Source of the DNA: Acidimicrobiales bacterium
GTDB taxonomy: Bacteria > Actinomycetota > Acidimicrobiia > Acidimicrobiales > Palsa-688
DNA length: 10,608 nt
NCBI GenBank assembly: GCA_030039575.1
Contig: JASHVH010000311.1
Location: 1 to 10,608 of the forward strand
Reading direction: 5' to 3'
Shown in pieces: positions 1-6,699 of this stretch (the first letter of the stretch is position 1; every line of letters begins with the position of its first letter). The notes under the pieces are model-generated. The model was given only the letters and a program-made list of their open reading frames with translations. It ran no database searches and was not told the DNA's origin. The position numbers were made by a program, and so were the translations under genes.

Positions 1-2
1 CG

Positions 3-191
3 ATGGAGGAAGCGCAGGCCGTCTGTGACCGGGTGGCCATCATCGACCATGGCCAGCTGCTCACGACCGAGACGCCGTTGGACCTGATCGAAAAGCACAA
101 GGACGACCCTCGGGTACGCGCCGTGGCCCACGGAGAAGTCACGCTGGAGGACGTCTTCATCGGGTTGACCGGGAGCGAGGTCCGTGATTAG
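3..191 (+). CDS. ABC transporter ATP-binding protein, C-terminal end (5' truncated by window edge)
   Basis: Only the last 62 residues are in the window; the gene runs in from the left. The visible part begins MEEAQAVCDRVAIIDHGQLL, which is the stretch just after the H-loop in exporter-type ABC ATPases (drug/ABC-2 family, commonly TTHYMEEAExLCDRVAIIDxG). The Walker A, signature and Walker B motifs must lie upstream. The end (LEDVFIGLTGSEVRD) matches the usual 'leEVFleLTG' terminus of DrrA-like ATPases. The subunit would hydrolyse ATP at the inner face of the membrane to drive the permease encoded next. The stop codon overlaps the permease start by 8 bp, so the two genes are one operon and probably translationally coupled. 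The first ATG seen at base 3 is an internal methionine, not the start. The substrate cannot be told from the sequence. Confidence 0.9.
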   Translation: MEEAQAVCDRVAIIDHGQLLTTETPLDLIEKHKDDPRVRAVAHGEVTLEDVFIGLTGSEVRD

Positions 192-957
192 CGCTCCGGT
201 GGCCAGGGCAAGGCCGCCTATCCAACTCATACTCGCGTCTTTGCTTCGGGCTGACTCGACCGTCCTTGTCAAGAACCGCCGAGCCTTGATCATCAGCATC
301 GCCCTACCAATCGTCCTGCTCATAACGACCAACTCGGCCAAGGGGACAAATAACCTCGGCGGGGCGTTGTTCGTGATCGGTTTGTGCACCACTTATGGCC
401 TGATGTCGACTTCGATCCTCGGCTACGCACTGACGGTGGCACGTGACCGTGAAAAGGGTGTCTTCCAGCGCCTCCGCGTTACCCCGGCGCCGACCTGGGC
501 CATCATGAGCAGCCGGCTGGCCGTGCAGGTGGCGGCCAACCTGCTCATCGCCCTCATAGTCCTCATTGTTGGCAGCGGTCTCCACCACCTGACATTGTCG
601 GTCGGCCAGTACCTGCTGTTCCTGCTGATTTCAGTGCTGGGCGGCGCCGTTTTCCTCAGCATCGGCCAGACGATGGTGGGTTTGTTGAAGTCGGCCGATA
701 CCGTCAACGCGGCGGCGCGTATCGTCTTCATCGCGCTGATATTCCTGGGTCTTTTCGGCCAGAGCGGTGCGCTCGGCGCCACCTGGGAGTCCATCTCGCG
801 TTGGACCCCTACCGGGGCGGTGATGACGCTGTTCGCCGGAGTGTTGGACTTGTCGGCATGGAGTGCTCGGGACACCCTTTGTATAGTGGCGTCCTTCGGC
901 TACATCGCCTTTTTCGCCGCCATCGGGATCCGCTGGTTCCAGTGGGAAGCTCGCTGA
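184..957 (+). CDS. ABC-2 type transporter permease
   Basis: This 257-residue integral membrane protein begins at a GTG (184) that overlaps the end of the ATPase gene. A GGGAG/GAGG-rich stretch just upstream can serve as ribosome binding site. About six hydrophobic segments can be read, roughly residues 30-48, 58-82, 110-130, 143-168, 178-195 and 230-250. Between the second and third lies ARDREKGVFQRLRVTPAP, the cytoplasmic signature of ABC-2 permeases ('eRexGTlerLrvTPv'). The length is normal for a DrrB/ABC-2 half-transporter, which works as a dimer with two copies of the ATPase. The likely role is export of a hydrophobic compound, drug or lipid. No substrate-specific feature is visible and no drug-biosynthesis genes lie nearby. 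The family is confident; the substrate is unknown. Confidence 0.9.
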   Translation: MISAPVARARPPIQLILASLLRADSTVLVKNRRALIISIALPIVLLITTNSAKGTNNLGGALFVIGLCTTYGLMSTSILGYALTVARDREKGVFQRLRVTPAPTWAIMSSRLAVQVAANLLIALIVLIVGSGLHHLTLSVGQYLLFLLISVLGGAVFLSIGQTMVGLLKSADTVNAAARIVFIALIFLGLFGQSGALGATWESISRWTPTGAVMTLFAGVLDLSAWSARDTLCIVASFGYIAFFAAIGIRWFQWEAR

Positions 958-1080
958 TCAAGCTCTTCCCGAAGTCGCCCGCCGCCCGTTGGGCCCTTGC
1001 TCACCTCACACGCGCCGGTTTTGTCGGGCAGCATTGTGTCCAGGTGACGTCGGCACGGGCGCCGTTCAAATGAGCGGTCA
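958..1080. other. Intergenic gap between convergent genes
   Basis: This 123-bp spacer separates the permease stop from the stop of the SDR gene on the opposite strand. I see no open frame with family resemblance and no strong hairpin with a T-run. The only dyad is a short GCCC-gtt-GGGC. It most likely holds weak or Rho-dependent termination signals. Confidence 0.5.
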
Positions 1081-1926
1081 CTACTCGGCCTGGGGACCGC
1101 CTCCCGCATCGTCGACCTCTGCCGGAGCCACCAGCGCCACCCCCGCCAGTAGCCCGCCATCGACCCGGAGGTCAGCCCCCGTGACGAACGAGGACAGCGG
1201 GCTGACAAGGTAAAGGGCGGCGTCAGCCACCTCCGCCGCCAGCCCGACGCGACGCATCGGGTACATCGAACCCCACTCCCGGATCACGCCGCCCGGGTCG
1301 TTCGGCGAGACGCCCCGCGCCGCCGCCCTCAGCATTGGAGTGTCGATCGAACCAGGCGAGATGCTGTTGACCCGGATGCCCTCGTGGCCGTGATCGACCG
1401 CCATGGCCCTTGTCATGGCGACGATGGCACCCTTGCTGGCCGCATAAGCGACGACGTTTTGCTGGCTGGCTAGGGCCTGAACGGAAGCGATATTGACGAT
1501 CGCGCCTGCGCCGTTCGTGCGCATCAGCGGCACGGCGTGCTTGGCCATCAAGAACATGCTCCTGACGTTCACAGCCAACACCTCGTCCCATATCTCTGGC
1601 GGGGTCGACTCCACCGTGCCATAACGCTGGATGCCGACGGAGTTGACTAGGGCACTGACCCGGCCGTGGCGGCGGCCGACTCCTTCCATAAACGCCCCCA
1701 CTTGCCGAGGGTCTGAAACGTCGACCACCGAACCACGAGCATCGGCGCCCGCCCCCCGCAGTTCCCGTTCGAAATCCGCCACGCCCTCAGGGTCATTTGC
1801 TGCGAACTCCACCACAGATCCGTGCTCGACGAAGCGCTCGACGACGGCCCGGCCAATACCGGAACTGCCTCCGGCGACGACGGAGACCGAACCTTGTAAA
1901 AGGCCACCCATGCCTGCCACAGTCAT
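1081..1926 (-). CDS. SDR family NAD(P)-dependent oxidoreductase (classical short-chain dehydrogenase)
   Basis: This 281-residue Rossmann-fold oxidoreductase probably interconverts an alcohol or sugar and its ketone in the cytoplasm. The cofactor motif is AGGSSGIG at residues 18-25 (TGxxxGIG with Thr replaced by Ala). The catalytic tetrad is N120, S148, Y161 and K165, the last two in YAASK. The usual NNAG of strand 4 reads NSVG (95-98). The stretch after the active site, IRVNSISPGSIDTPMLR, is characteristic of SDRs and resembles sugar-dehydrogenase-type members, but the substrate is not readable. A Gly/Pro/acidic tail of about 16 residues follows the usual VDGG end. I chose ATG 1926 because GGGAGGG (1930-1936) lies just upstream. 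ATG 1911, which would give the compact MGGLLQGS start, and ATG 1947 are alternatives with poorer sites. It follows the epimerase gene by 42 bp on the same strand, so the two are probably cotranscribed. Confidence 0.9.
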   Translation of the reverse strand: MTVAGMGGLLQGSVSVVAGGSSGIGRAVVERFVEHGSVVEFAANDPEGVADFERELRGAGADARGSVVDVSDPRQVGAFMEGVGRRHGRVSALVNSVGIQRYGTVESTPPEIWDEVLAVNVRSMFLMAKHAVPLMRTNGAGAIVNIASVQALASQQNVVAYAASKGAIVAMTRAMAVDHGHEGIRVNSISPGSIDTPMLRAAARGVSPNDPGGVIREWGSMYPMRRVGLAAEVADAALYLVSPLSSFVTGADLRVDGGLLAGVALVAPAEVDDAGGGPQAE

Positions 1927-1929
1927 CGA

Positions 1930-1936
1930 CCCTCCC
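1930..1936 (-). promoter_or_regulatory. Ribosome binding site deciding the SDR start
   Basis: GGGAGGG on the minus strand, with the GGAGG core 4 nt before ATG 1926. Neither alternative start (1911 or 1947) has a comparable site, so 1926 is preferred. Confidence 0.6.
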
Positions 1937-1968
1937 GCATGGCGCATTTTATTTCCATTCCCCGGAGC

Positions 1969-2961
1969 CTATTTTTGGCCCGGTGGGGTCAGCAGGCCAG
2001 CCGCCAGGGCGCGTTCGAAATGCTCGATGGTGGCGCGTACCCCTTCTTCGATCGGGGTGTTCGGGACTCCACCGACCAGACCGTCGAGCGTCGGCTCTTC
2101 GAGCAGCGCCGGCACGCGGAGTGGCGCGTGCTCGGAGGTTATGAGACCTTTGGCCGCCGGGACGACCCGCTCGATCAAATCTATGAGTTCCGCCATCGGG
2201 ACGCGTTGTCCGGGGACGTTACAACAGACGGCGTCACCCGACGCCATCGCGGCGCGCGCCGACGCGATGAAGGCGGCCGCGCAGTCGGGGGCGTACGTAA
2301 GCAAGACGCTGCCCCCAAACTTGACGTGGTAGGGCACTCCAGCGGCGGCCGCCAGCATCGCCACTGTCGGGCCCGACGTCATACCCTGGTCACGTCCCGG
2401 CCCATAGACGATAAAGGGCCGCAACCCGATAGACCCGATGCCATGGTCCATGGCGTAAATGCGAGCCGTCCCCTCGTTCGCCATTTTGTAAACGCCATAA
2501 TGTGACTCCGGGAGGAGGGGCGAGGTGTCGGAGACCATCCCGCTCGAGAAGTACGAACTGCTCCCGAATACCGCCCCCGAGCTGGCGTACACGACGCCGG
2601 TCGGGCGCCCGGCGTGGCGGGCCGCCTCGAAGATGTTCACCGTGCCAACCACATTTACCATGGCCCCGAGGGGGGGATCCGCAGCGCAGAAGGGGACCTG
2701 CAGGCCGGCCAGGTGGACGATGTGGGTGATATCCCGCTCGGCCACGAGGTCGGCGACCGCCTTAGTCGCCGTGACGTCGAGGGCGACGAAGTCCAGCTTG
2801 TCCTCCCCTTGTGGGTGGGACACCAGCCGGAACCTCCGCAGATCTTCGTTCAGGTCCGTAGCTATTACCTCGACGCCGGCGTCCAGGAGCCGTCGTACGG
2901 CCCAGGCTCCGATGCACCCTCCCGCCCCGGTGACGAGGAAACGTTCTGTCTTACCGGACAT
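1969..2961 (-). CDS. NAD-dependent epimerase/dehydratase family protein (extended SDR)
   Basis: The protein has 330 residues, normal for extended SDRs acting on nucleotide sugars or free sugar acids. The N-terminal motif TGAGGCIG (residues 11-18) is the TGxxGxxG NAD loop. D36 at the end of strand 2 (VIATDLNED) favours NAD over NADP. YASSGAVFG (125-133) contributes the active-site Ser, and YGVYK (155-159) is the YxxxK catalytic pair. LRPFIVYGPGRDQG is the typical substrate-domain motif of the family. ATG 2961 is chosen because AGGAG (2969-2973) lies 7 nt upstream and the Rossmann strand starts where expected; an upstream ATG at 3030 would add 23 unsupported residues and run into the MerR-type promoter region. 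It is first in a two-gene unit with the SDR and divergent from merR. Candidate reactions are sugar epimerisation, dehydration or C-2/C-3 oxidation; I cannot choose among them. Confidence 0.9.
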   Translation of the reverse strand: MSGKTERFLVTGAGGCIGAWAVRRLLDAGVEVIATDLNEDLRRFRLVSHPQGEDKLDFVALDVTATKAVADLVAERDITHIVHLAGLQVPFCAADPPLGAMVNVVGTVNIFEAARHAGRPTGVVYASSGAVFGSSSYFSSGMVSDTSPLLPESHYGVYKMANEGTARIYAMDHGIGSIGLRPFIVYGPGRDQGMTSGPTVAMLAAAAGVPYHVKFGGSVLLTYAPDCAAAFIASARAAMASGDAVCCNVPGQRVPMAELIDLIERVVPAAKGLITSEHAPLRVPALLEEPTLDGLVGGVPNTPIEEGVRATIEHFERALAAGLLTPPGQK

Positions 2962-2968
2962 TGGCTTT

Positions 2969-2973
2969 CTCCT
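2969..2973 (-). promoter_or_regulatory. Ribosome binding site deciding the epimerase start
   Basis: AGGAG on the minus strand, 7 nt before ATG 2961. It supports this start over the longer reading from 3030. Confidence 0.65.
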
Positions 2974-3037
2974 ATCTGCCCCTAGGCGCCCACGCTGCTT
3001 CCGGGTGACCCTCGGCGCGAACTTATCCAAAATTGGC

Positions 3038-3068
3038 TTGACTCTCCCTCTGGGGGAGGAGCCAGGCT
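3038..3068 (+). promoter_or_regulatory. MerR-type promoter/operator upstream of merR
   Basis: A -35 box TTGACT (3038-3043) and a weak -10 CAGGCT (3063-3068) are separated by 19 bp, the over-long spacer typical of promoters that MerR-family proteins untwist. Inside the spacer sits CTCCCTCTGGGGGAG (3044-3058), a 7-bp-arm dyad around T3051 with one G/T mismatch. This TTGACTCTCCC...GGGGAG layout is the classic operator for MerR regulators with GyrI-like domains. It points toward merR, giving a leader of about 95 nt, and lies in the 207-bp region shared with the divergent epimerase gene. Autoregulation is inferred. Confidence 0.7.
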
Positions 3069-3168
3069 GGGCCTATGGCAATTCAACCTCCTGGTGCCGG
3101 CGCCGGCCGGGCTCTCGGGCAGCCACGCCAGGCGCCAATCGCGCGACTCGGAGAGAGAGGGTCCTCGA

Positions 3169-3999
3169 ATGACCACCAAACTGTCGATCGGCGACTTCTC
3201 GAAGATGACGTACCTGAGCGTGAAAGCCCTGCGCCGGTACCACGACATGGGTCTGCTGGTCCCCGCCCTCGTCGACCGGTTCACCGGTTACCGCTATTAC
3301 GAGACGGCCCAGGTCCCGACCGGTCAGGTGATCCGCCGCTTCCGGGACCTGGGGATGCCGCTTGAGCAGGTAAAGGAGGTCCTCGAAGCCCCGGCCGTGG
3401 CCAGCCGTAACGAGCTGATCGCGGCCCACCTTCGGCACATGGAGGAAGCACTGGAGCAAACCCAGCGAACGGTGGCCTCGTTGAGGGCCCTGCTCGAACA
3501 GTCCCCTAAGTCGGCCGTCTCTGTCGAGTACCGCGCGGAAGAGGCGACGCCTGCGCTGGCCATCAGCGAGCCCGTGCCCATGAGCGACATCGAAGGCTGG
3601 TGGGAGGGCGCTTTCGAGGAGCTCCACCACGTCCTGCGCTCGTCGGGGGCGGAGCGGGCGGGCCCGGACGGGGCGTTGTACCCGAGCGAGTTTTTTGAAA
3701 ACGAGCTGGGCACCGTCGTGGCCTTCGTGCCGGTGCGCGGCGAGGGCTCGATAGCAGGACGGGCCAAACTTATAGAGGTGCCGGCGGTCGAGGTGGCCGT
3801 CACCGTGCACCAGGGCGCCTTCAGTGAACTCGACCAGGCCTACGGAGCCCTCGGCACGTTCGTAGCCGAGCGAGAGATAGGCGTCGACGGGCCCATCAGA
3901 GAGCACTACGTGGTGAGCTTCGAGCACACCGATGACCAGTCACAGCACCGGACCGAAGTGTGTTGGCCGGTGTTCCGCACCAGACCCTGCGCTACCTGA
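3169..3999 (+). CDS. MerR family transcriptional regulator with GyrI-like effector-binding domain
   Basis: The 276-residue protein has three parts. Residues 5-44 are the MerR winged helix-turn-helix: IGDFSKMTYLSVKALRRYHD, GLL, then the wing VDRFTGYRYY. Residues of about 75-115 form the long helix that dimerises the family. Residues of about 130-270 resemble the GyrI/BmrR ligand-binding domain, ending in TEVCWPVF, where family members carry a conserved acidic residue in the ligand pocket. The protein should bind a small, probably hydrophobic or cationic molecule and activate transcription by twisting a promoter with a long spacer. ATG 3169 is chosen because the HTH begins at its usual position and GAGAGG (3155-3160) lies 8 nt upstream; a frame-compatible ATG at 3094 would add 25 unlikely residues. 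The operator-like promoter upstream suggests autoregulation. The actual target gene is unknown; the divergent epimerase operon and the VOC relic downstream are candidates. Confidence 0.93.
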   Translation: MTTKLSIGDFSKMTYLSVKALRRYHDMGLLVPALVDRFTGYRYYETAQVPTGQVIRRFRDLGMPLEQVKEVLEAPAVASRNELIAAHLRHMEEALEQTQRTVASLRALLEQSPKSAVSVEYRAEEATPALAISEPVPMSDIEGWWEGAFEELHHVLRSSGAERAGPDGALYPSEFFENELGTVVAFVPVRGEGSIAGRAKLIEVPAVEVAVTVHQGAFSELDQAYGALGTFVAEREIGVDGPIREHYVVSFEHTDDQSQHRTEVCWPVFRTRPCAT

Positions 4000-4010
4000 A
4001 ATCGGGCTCG

Positions 4011-4145
4011 ATGACGAGCTCGTTACGCAACATTACGGTTGATTGCGAACCGCGCACCGTGAAGAACCGTGTGCACGTCGACATAGTGCCCACCGACCGT
4101 ACCCGCGACCAGGAGGTCGCTCGCCTGGTCGAGTTGGGCGCCACT
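4011..4145 (+). pseudogene. Relic of a VOC (glyoxalase-like) family gene, internally deleted and truncated
   Basis: This frame reads MTSSLRNITVDC followed directly by EPRTVKNRVHVDIVPTDR and then TRDQEVARLVELGAT. In intact actinobacterial VOC/glyoxalase-like proteins, the first block is the N-terminus ('MTSRLRNITFDCADP...') and the second is the mid-protein block ('PEPKTVKNRVHLDLxPTDRTRDEEVERLLALGAT'). About 50-60 residues normally lie between them, and about 40 more follow ('...DDRRPDGTGWVVLADPEGNEFC'). Here the two blocks abut and the rest is missing. The frame runs on without homology into the antisense end of the molybdenum hydroxylase gene, whose stop is only 13 bp away. No ribosome binding site is evident. 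The relic starts 11 bp after merR, so it may once have been the second gene of a merR-VOC operon. Family assignment is from remembered consensus, not a search. Confidence 0.65.
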
Positions 4146-4158
4146 GAAAAGTGCTCGC

Positions 4159-6699
4159 TTATAGCGCGACGGCCACCCCCTTGGGGGCAACGGGCAACCT
4201 CGTCGGCACGAGTGGGAGGGAGCGGAGCCGCCGGCCCGTGGCCGAGAATATGGCGTTGGCAATGGCCGGAGCTACGGCGATCATCGGCGTCTCCCCCGCG
4301 CCCGCGGACGGGAGGTCCGGCCGGTCGACCAGGACCACCTCGATGACCGGCAGGTCGCTGAAGCGAGGCACGCGATAGCGCGAAAGGGAAAGTGGCCCGA
4401 GGCCGTCGCTTTCCCAGGGGACGGCCTCGAACAGCGTGCCACCGAGGGCCATCACGGTCGCCCCTTCCACTTGGCTGGCCACGGTGTCCGGGTTGACAAT
4501 TGTCCCGCACTCATACGCGGTAACGACACGCTCGACCTTGGCCGCACCTTGCTCGTCGACGCTCACCTGGGCGCAGGACGCCACCCGGCCGCCTTTTTCC
4601 AGGCCGATGGCCACACCGGCACCGCGGCCCGGCCCGGGGCGGTTGAGCCGGCCGGTCCCACCAAAACGTTCGACCGCCGCCCGCAGCACGGCGGCCAGGC
4701 GCTCGTCATCGAGGTGACTTAGCCTGAACTCGACCGGGCCCGCGCCCGACATGTGCGCCAGTTCGTCTATGTGGCATTCACGGGCGAAATTGTTGGCGTT
4801 GGCACCCAATGCCCGGTAAGACCCCTGAGCCCGGGGCGAACCGGCAGGTTGGTAGCGCAGTCGACCATTAGAGACCGAGTACGGGAAGCCGAGGGCGGCA
4901 GGGCCGGCGTTGATGTCCAGGAAATCCCAGGCGGAAAGCCGTCCCTCGGCGTCCAGGGCGGCGCTCACATCGATCACCGCCATCGGGCGCAGGTACCCGA
5001 ACTGGAATTCCTCCGCCCGGCTCCAGTGCACTTTGACGGGCCGGCCGGCGGCACGGGCCAAGCGCGCTGCCTCCAGCGCCACCGCGCCGTCGTGCTTGCC
5101 GCCGTAAGCGCTACCTGTAGGCGGGACGATGACCCGCACATCGGCTTCGTCTACCCCTAGTTGCTCGGCCAAGAAACGGCGCACGGGGAAGGGGCGCTGC
5201 GTGCCGGTCCAAGCCGTCAGGCGGCCGTCCTCCCAGGACGCCAAAGCGGCTCGCGTCTCGAGCGGGACATGGGCGATGTAGGCCGTTGTATACGTCGCGT
5301 CCAACCGGGCATGCGCGCCGCCGAACGCCGCTTCCACCTCGCCCCACGAATCGTCGACGCTTCGTTGCCAGCCGGTAGCGGCCGCCGGGTGCGAACGGAG
5401 GTACGCGGTCACGTCCCCCTCGACGGCCGCCGGCGGGTCCCATTCCGCCCTGACCGTCTCCACCGCCCGCCGCGCCGTGGCCCGGTCGGCCGCGGTCACG
5501 CCCACGAAGCCATCGTGGCAAAAAACCACCACCCCGGGCAGGTGCTCCGCGGCGGAGGAGTCGATTTCCCTCAGTGTGGCGCCCGGCACGGGTGGCCGGA
5601 GGACGGCGCCGTGCAGCATGCCTGGTAATTCCATGTCCGACACATACCGACGGTCGCCGGTTACGGCGTCAACTCGCGATGCGACATGGCCGGGGCGGCC
5701 GGCGTGGCGCCTTTCGCCCGCCGAGCGAAGGGCCGGTTCGGCCCGCAGGACCTCGAGACGGGAGCCTGGCGCGACCGGCTCGGCCCTGGACGCAAGCTCG
5801 TCGAGGATCCGGCGAGCACCGGCGGCGGCGCGTCGAAGTGCTTGCCCGGCGTCCGGCATCGACCGGCTGCCGACCGTGCCCGGGTCAAACGGGCACACAT
5901 CTGTGTCCCCTTGCACCACCGTGACGTCGTCGAGCTCGCCGCCCAACTCGTCGGCGACGAGCAGCCGGAAGGCGGTGGTGTTGTCCTGCCCGACGTCGAC
6001 TTTGCCGGTGAACGCCGTTACCTGTCCTGACGGCGCCACGTGCAACCACGCTTCGACGCCCGACGGCCAAGCCTCCCCCGCCGCCGGTGGCGCCGGCCAC
6101 ACCACGACCAGGCCGTCACCGAGTAAGTCCGACCACTCCCGGTCCTCTGGGGCGCACAGGTCCCACGGCCGGCGGGGCCGGGCGATAGAGACCGGGCTCT
6201 TGGCCGAAGCGAGTTCGCTCGGCCCGCCGTCCCCGGTACCGGCCGTCCGAGCCAAGGCCGGCGCCCGCGCCAGCGCCTTTAGGATCCGTCCGTAACAGCC
6301 GCAACGGCACAGGTTCGGGTTGAGCGTGGTGACAACGGTGTCATGGTCGGGCTCAGGGCACCGGCCGAGCAGGGCCGCGGCGCGCACCGCCATCCCTGGC
6401 GTGCAGTAGCCGCATTGTGACGCCCTTTCTTCTGCCAATGCCTGTTGCACCGGGTGCAGGTGCCCGCCAGTGGCGAGGCCTTCCACCGTCGTAACTGACC
6501 GGCCGACCACTTCCTGGACGTCCCGCTGGCACGAGAACACCGCCTCGCCGTCGACCAGGACAGTGCATGCCCCGCACTCCCCTTCCCCGCACCCCGGCTT
6601 AGTCCCCGTCAGACCGAGGTGCTCGCGCAGGAAGTTGATGAGCGTACCTTGCCATTGGCCTATCTCACAGCTCAGGCCGTTCACGGTTGTCCTAGTCAT
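4159..6699 (-). CDS. Molybdenum hydroxylase: fused [2Fe-2S] and molybdopterin-binding subunits (xanthine dehydrogenase/isoquinoline oxidoreductase-like)
   Basis: This 846-residue enzyme would hydroxylate an N-heterocycle or aldehyde using water. Residues 1-150 are the iron-sulfur domain: a ferredoxin-type cluster (C37, C42, C45, C57; CGEGECGACTVLVDG) and a second cluster (C96, C99 in CGYCTPG; C131, C133 in CRCG). From about residue 215 the sequence follows the IorB/nicotinate-dehydrogenase type of large subunit: FTGKVDVGQDN, then DAVTGDRRYVSDMELPGMLHG, the TGSAYGGKHDG loop (TGSAYGG at 528-534), QGSYRALGANANNFARE, and GAGETPMIAVAP with the expected catalytic Glu at 803. These are normally separate polypeptides, although fused forms exist. 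ATG 6699 is chosen because MTRTTVNG is a typical start and GGGAGG (6703-6708) precedes it. The link between the GQDN segment and the DAVTG domain looks unusually short. There is no FAD subunit and no XdhC/MocA maturation gene nearby, so electrons may pass to a cytochrome or other acceptor. The substrate is unknown. Confidence 0.92.
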   Translation of the reverse strand: MTRTTVNGLSCEIGQWQGTLINFLREHLGLTGTKPGCGEGECGACTVLVDGEAVFSCQRDVQEVVGRSVTTVEGLATGGHLHPVQQALAEERASQCGYCTPGMAVRAAALLGRCPEPDHDTVVTTLNPNLCRCGCYGRILKALARAPALARTAGTGDGGPSELASAKSPVSIARPRRPWDLCAPEDREWSDLLGDGLVVVWPAPPAAGEAWPSGVEAWLHVAPSGQVTAFTGKVDVGQDNTTAFRLLVADELGGELDDVTVVQGDTDVCPFDPGTVGSRSMPDAGQALRRAAAGARRILDELASRAEPVAPGSRLEVLRAEPALRSAGERRHAGRPGHVASRVDAVTGDRRYVSDMELPGMLHGAVLRPPVPGATLREIDSSAAEHLPGVVVFCHDGFVGVTAADRATARRAVETVRAEWDPPAAVEGDVTAYLRSHPAAATGWQRSVDDSWGEVEAAFGGAHARLDATYTTAYIAHVPLETRAALASWEDGRLTAWTGTQRPFPVRRFLAEQLGVDEADVRVIVPPTGSAYGGKHDGAVALEAARLARAAGRPVKVHWSRAEEFQFGYLRPMAVIDVSAALDAEGRLSAWDFLDINAGPAALGFPYSVSNGRLRYQPAGSPRAQGSYRALGANANNFARECHIDELAHMSGAGPVEFRLSHLDDERLAAVLRAAVERFGGTGRLNRPGPGRGAGVAIGLEKGGRVASCAQVSVDEQGAAKVERVVTAYECGTIVNPDTVASQVEGATVMALGGTLFEAVPWESDGLGPLSLSRYRVPRFSDLPVIEVVLVDRPDLPSAGAGETPMIAVAPAIANAIFSATGRRLRSLPLVPTRLPVAPKGVAVAL

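Noticed and set aside
1631..2332. Plus-strand open frame spanning the end of the epimerase and the SDR
   Set aside because: It crosses two real minus-strand genes, is Pro/Ser/Arg/Thr-rich and low in complexity, and has no motif.
3096..3107. Perfect palindrome GCCGGCGCCGGC in the merR leader
   Set aside because: All G/C, likely by chance in this composition; not placed with respect to a promoter element.
3073..3927. Long open frame on the minus strand opposite merR (284 codons)
   Set aside because: It mirrors the GC-biased codons of merR and has no recognisable motif; the merR frame has clear HTH and ligand domains.
4107..4130. Hairpin GACCAGG...CCTGGTC after merR as a terminator
   Set aside because: It lies within the VOC relic where the bases encode conserved family residues, and no T-run follows.
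4176..4187. CCCCCTTGGGGG dyad near the hydroxylase end
   Set aside because: It is inside the hydroxylase coding sequence (the APKGV region), has only a 2-nt centre, and cannot form a normal hairpin loop.
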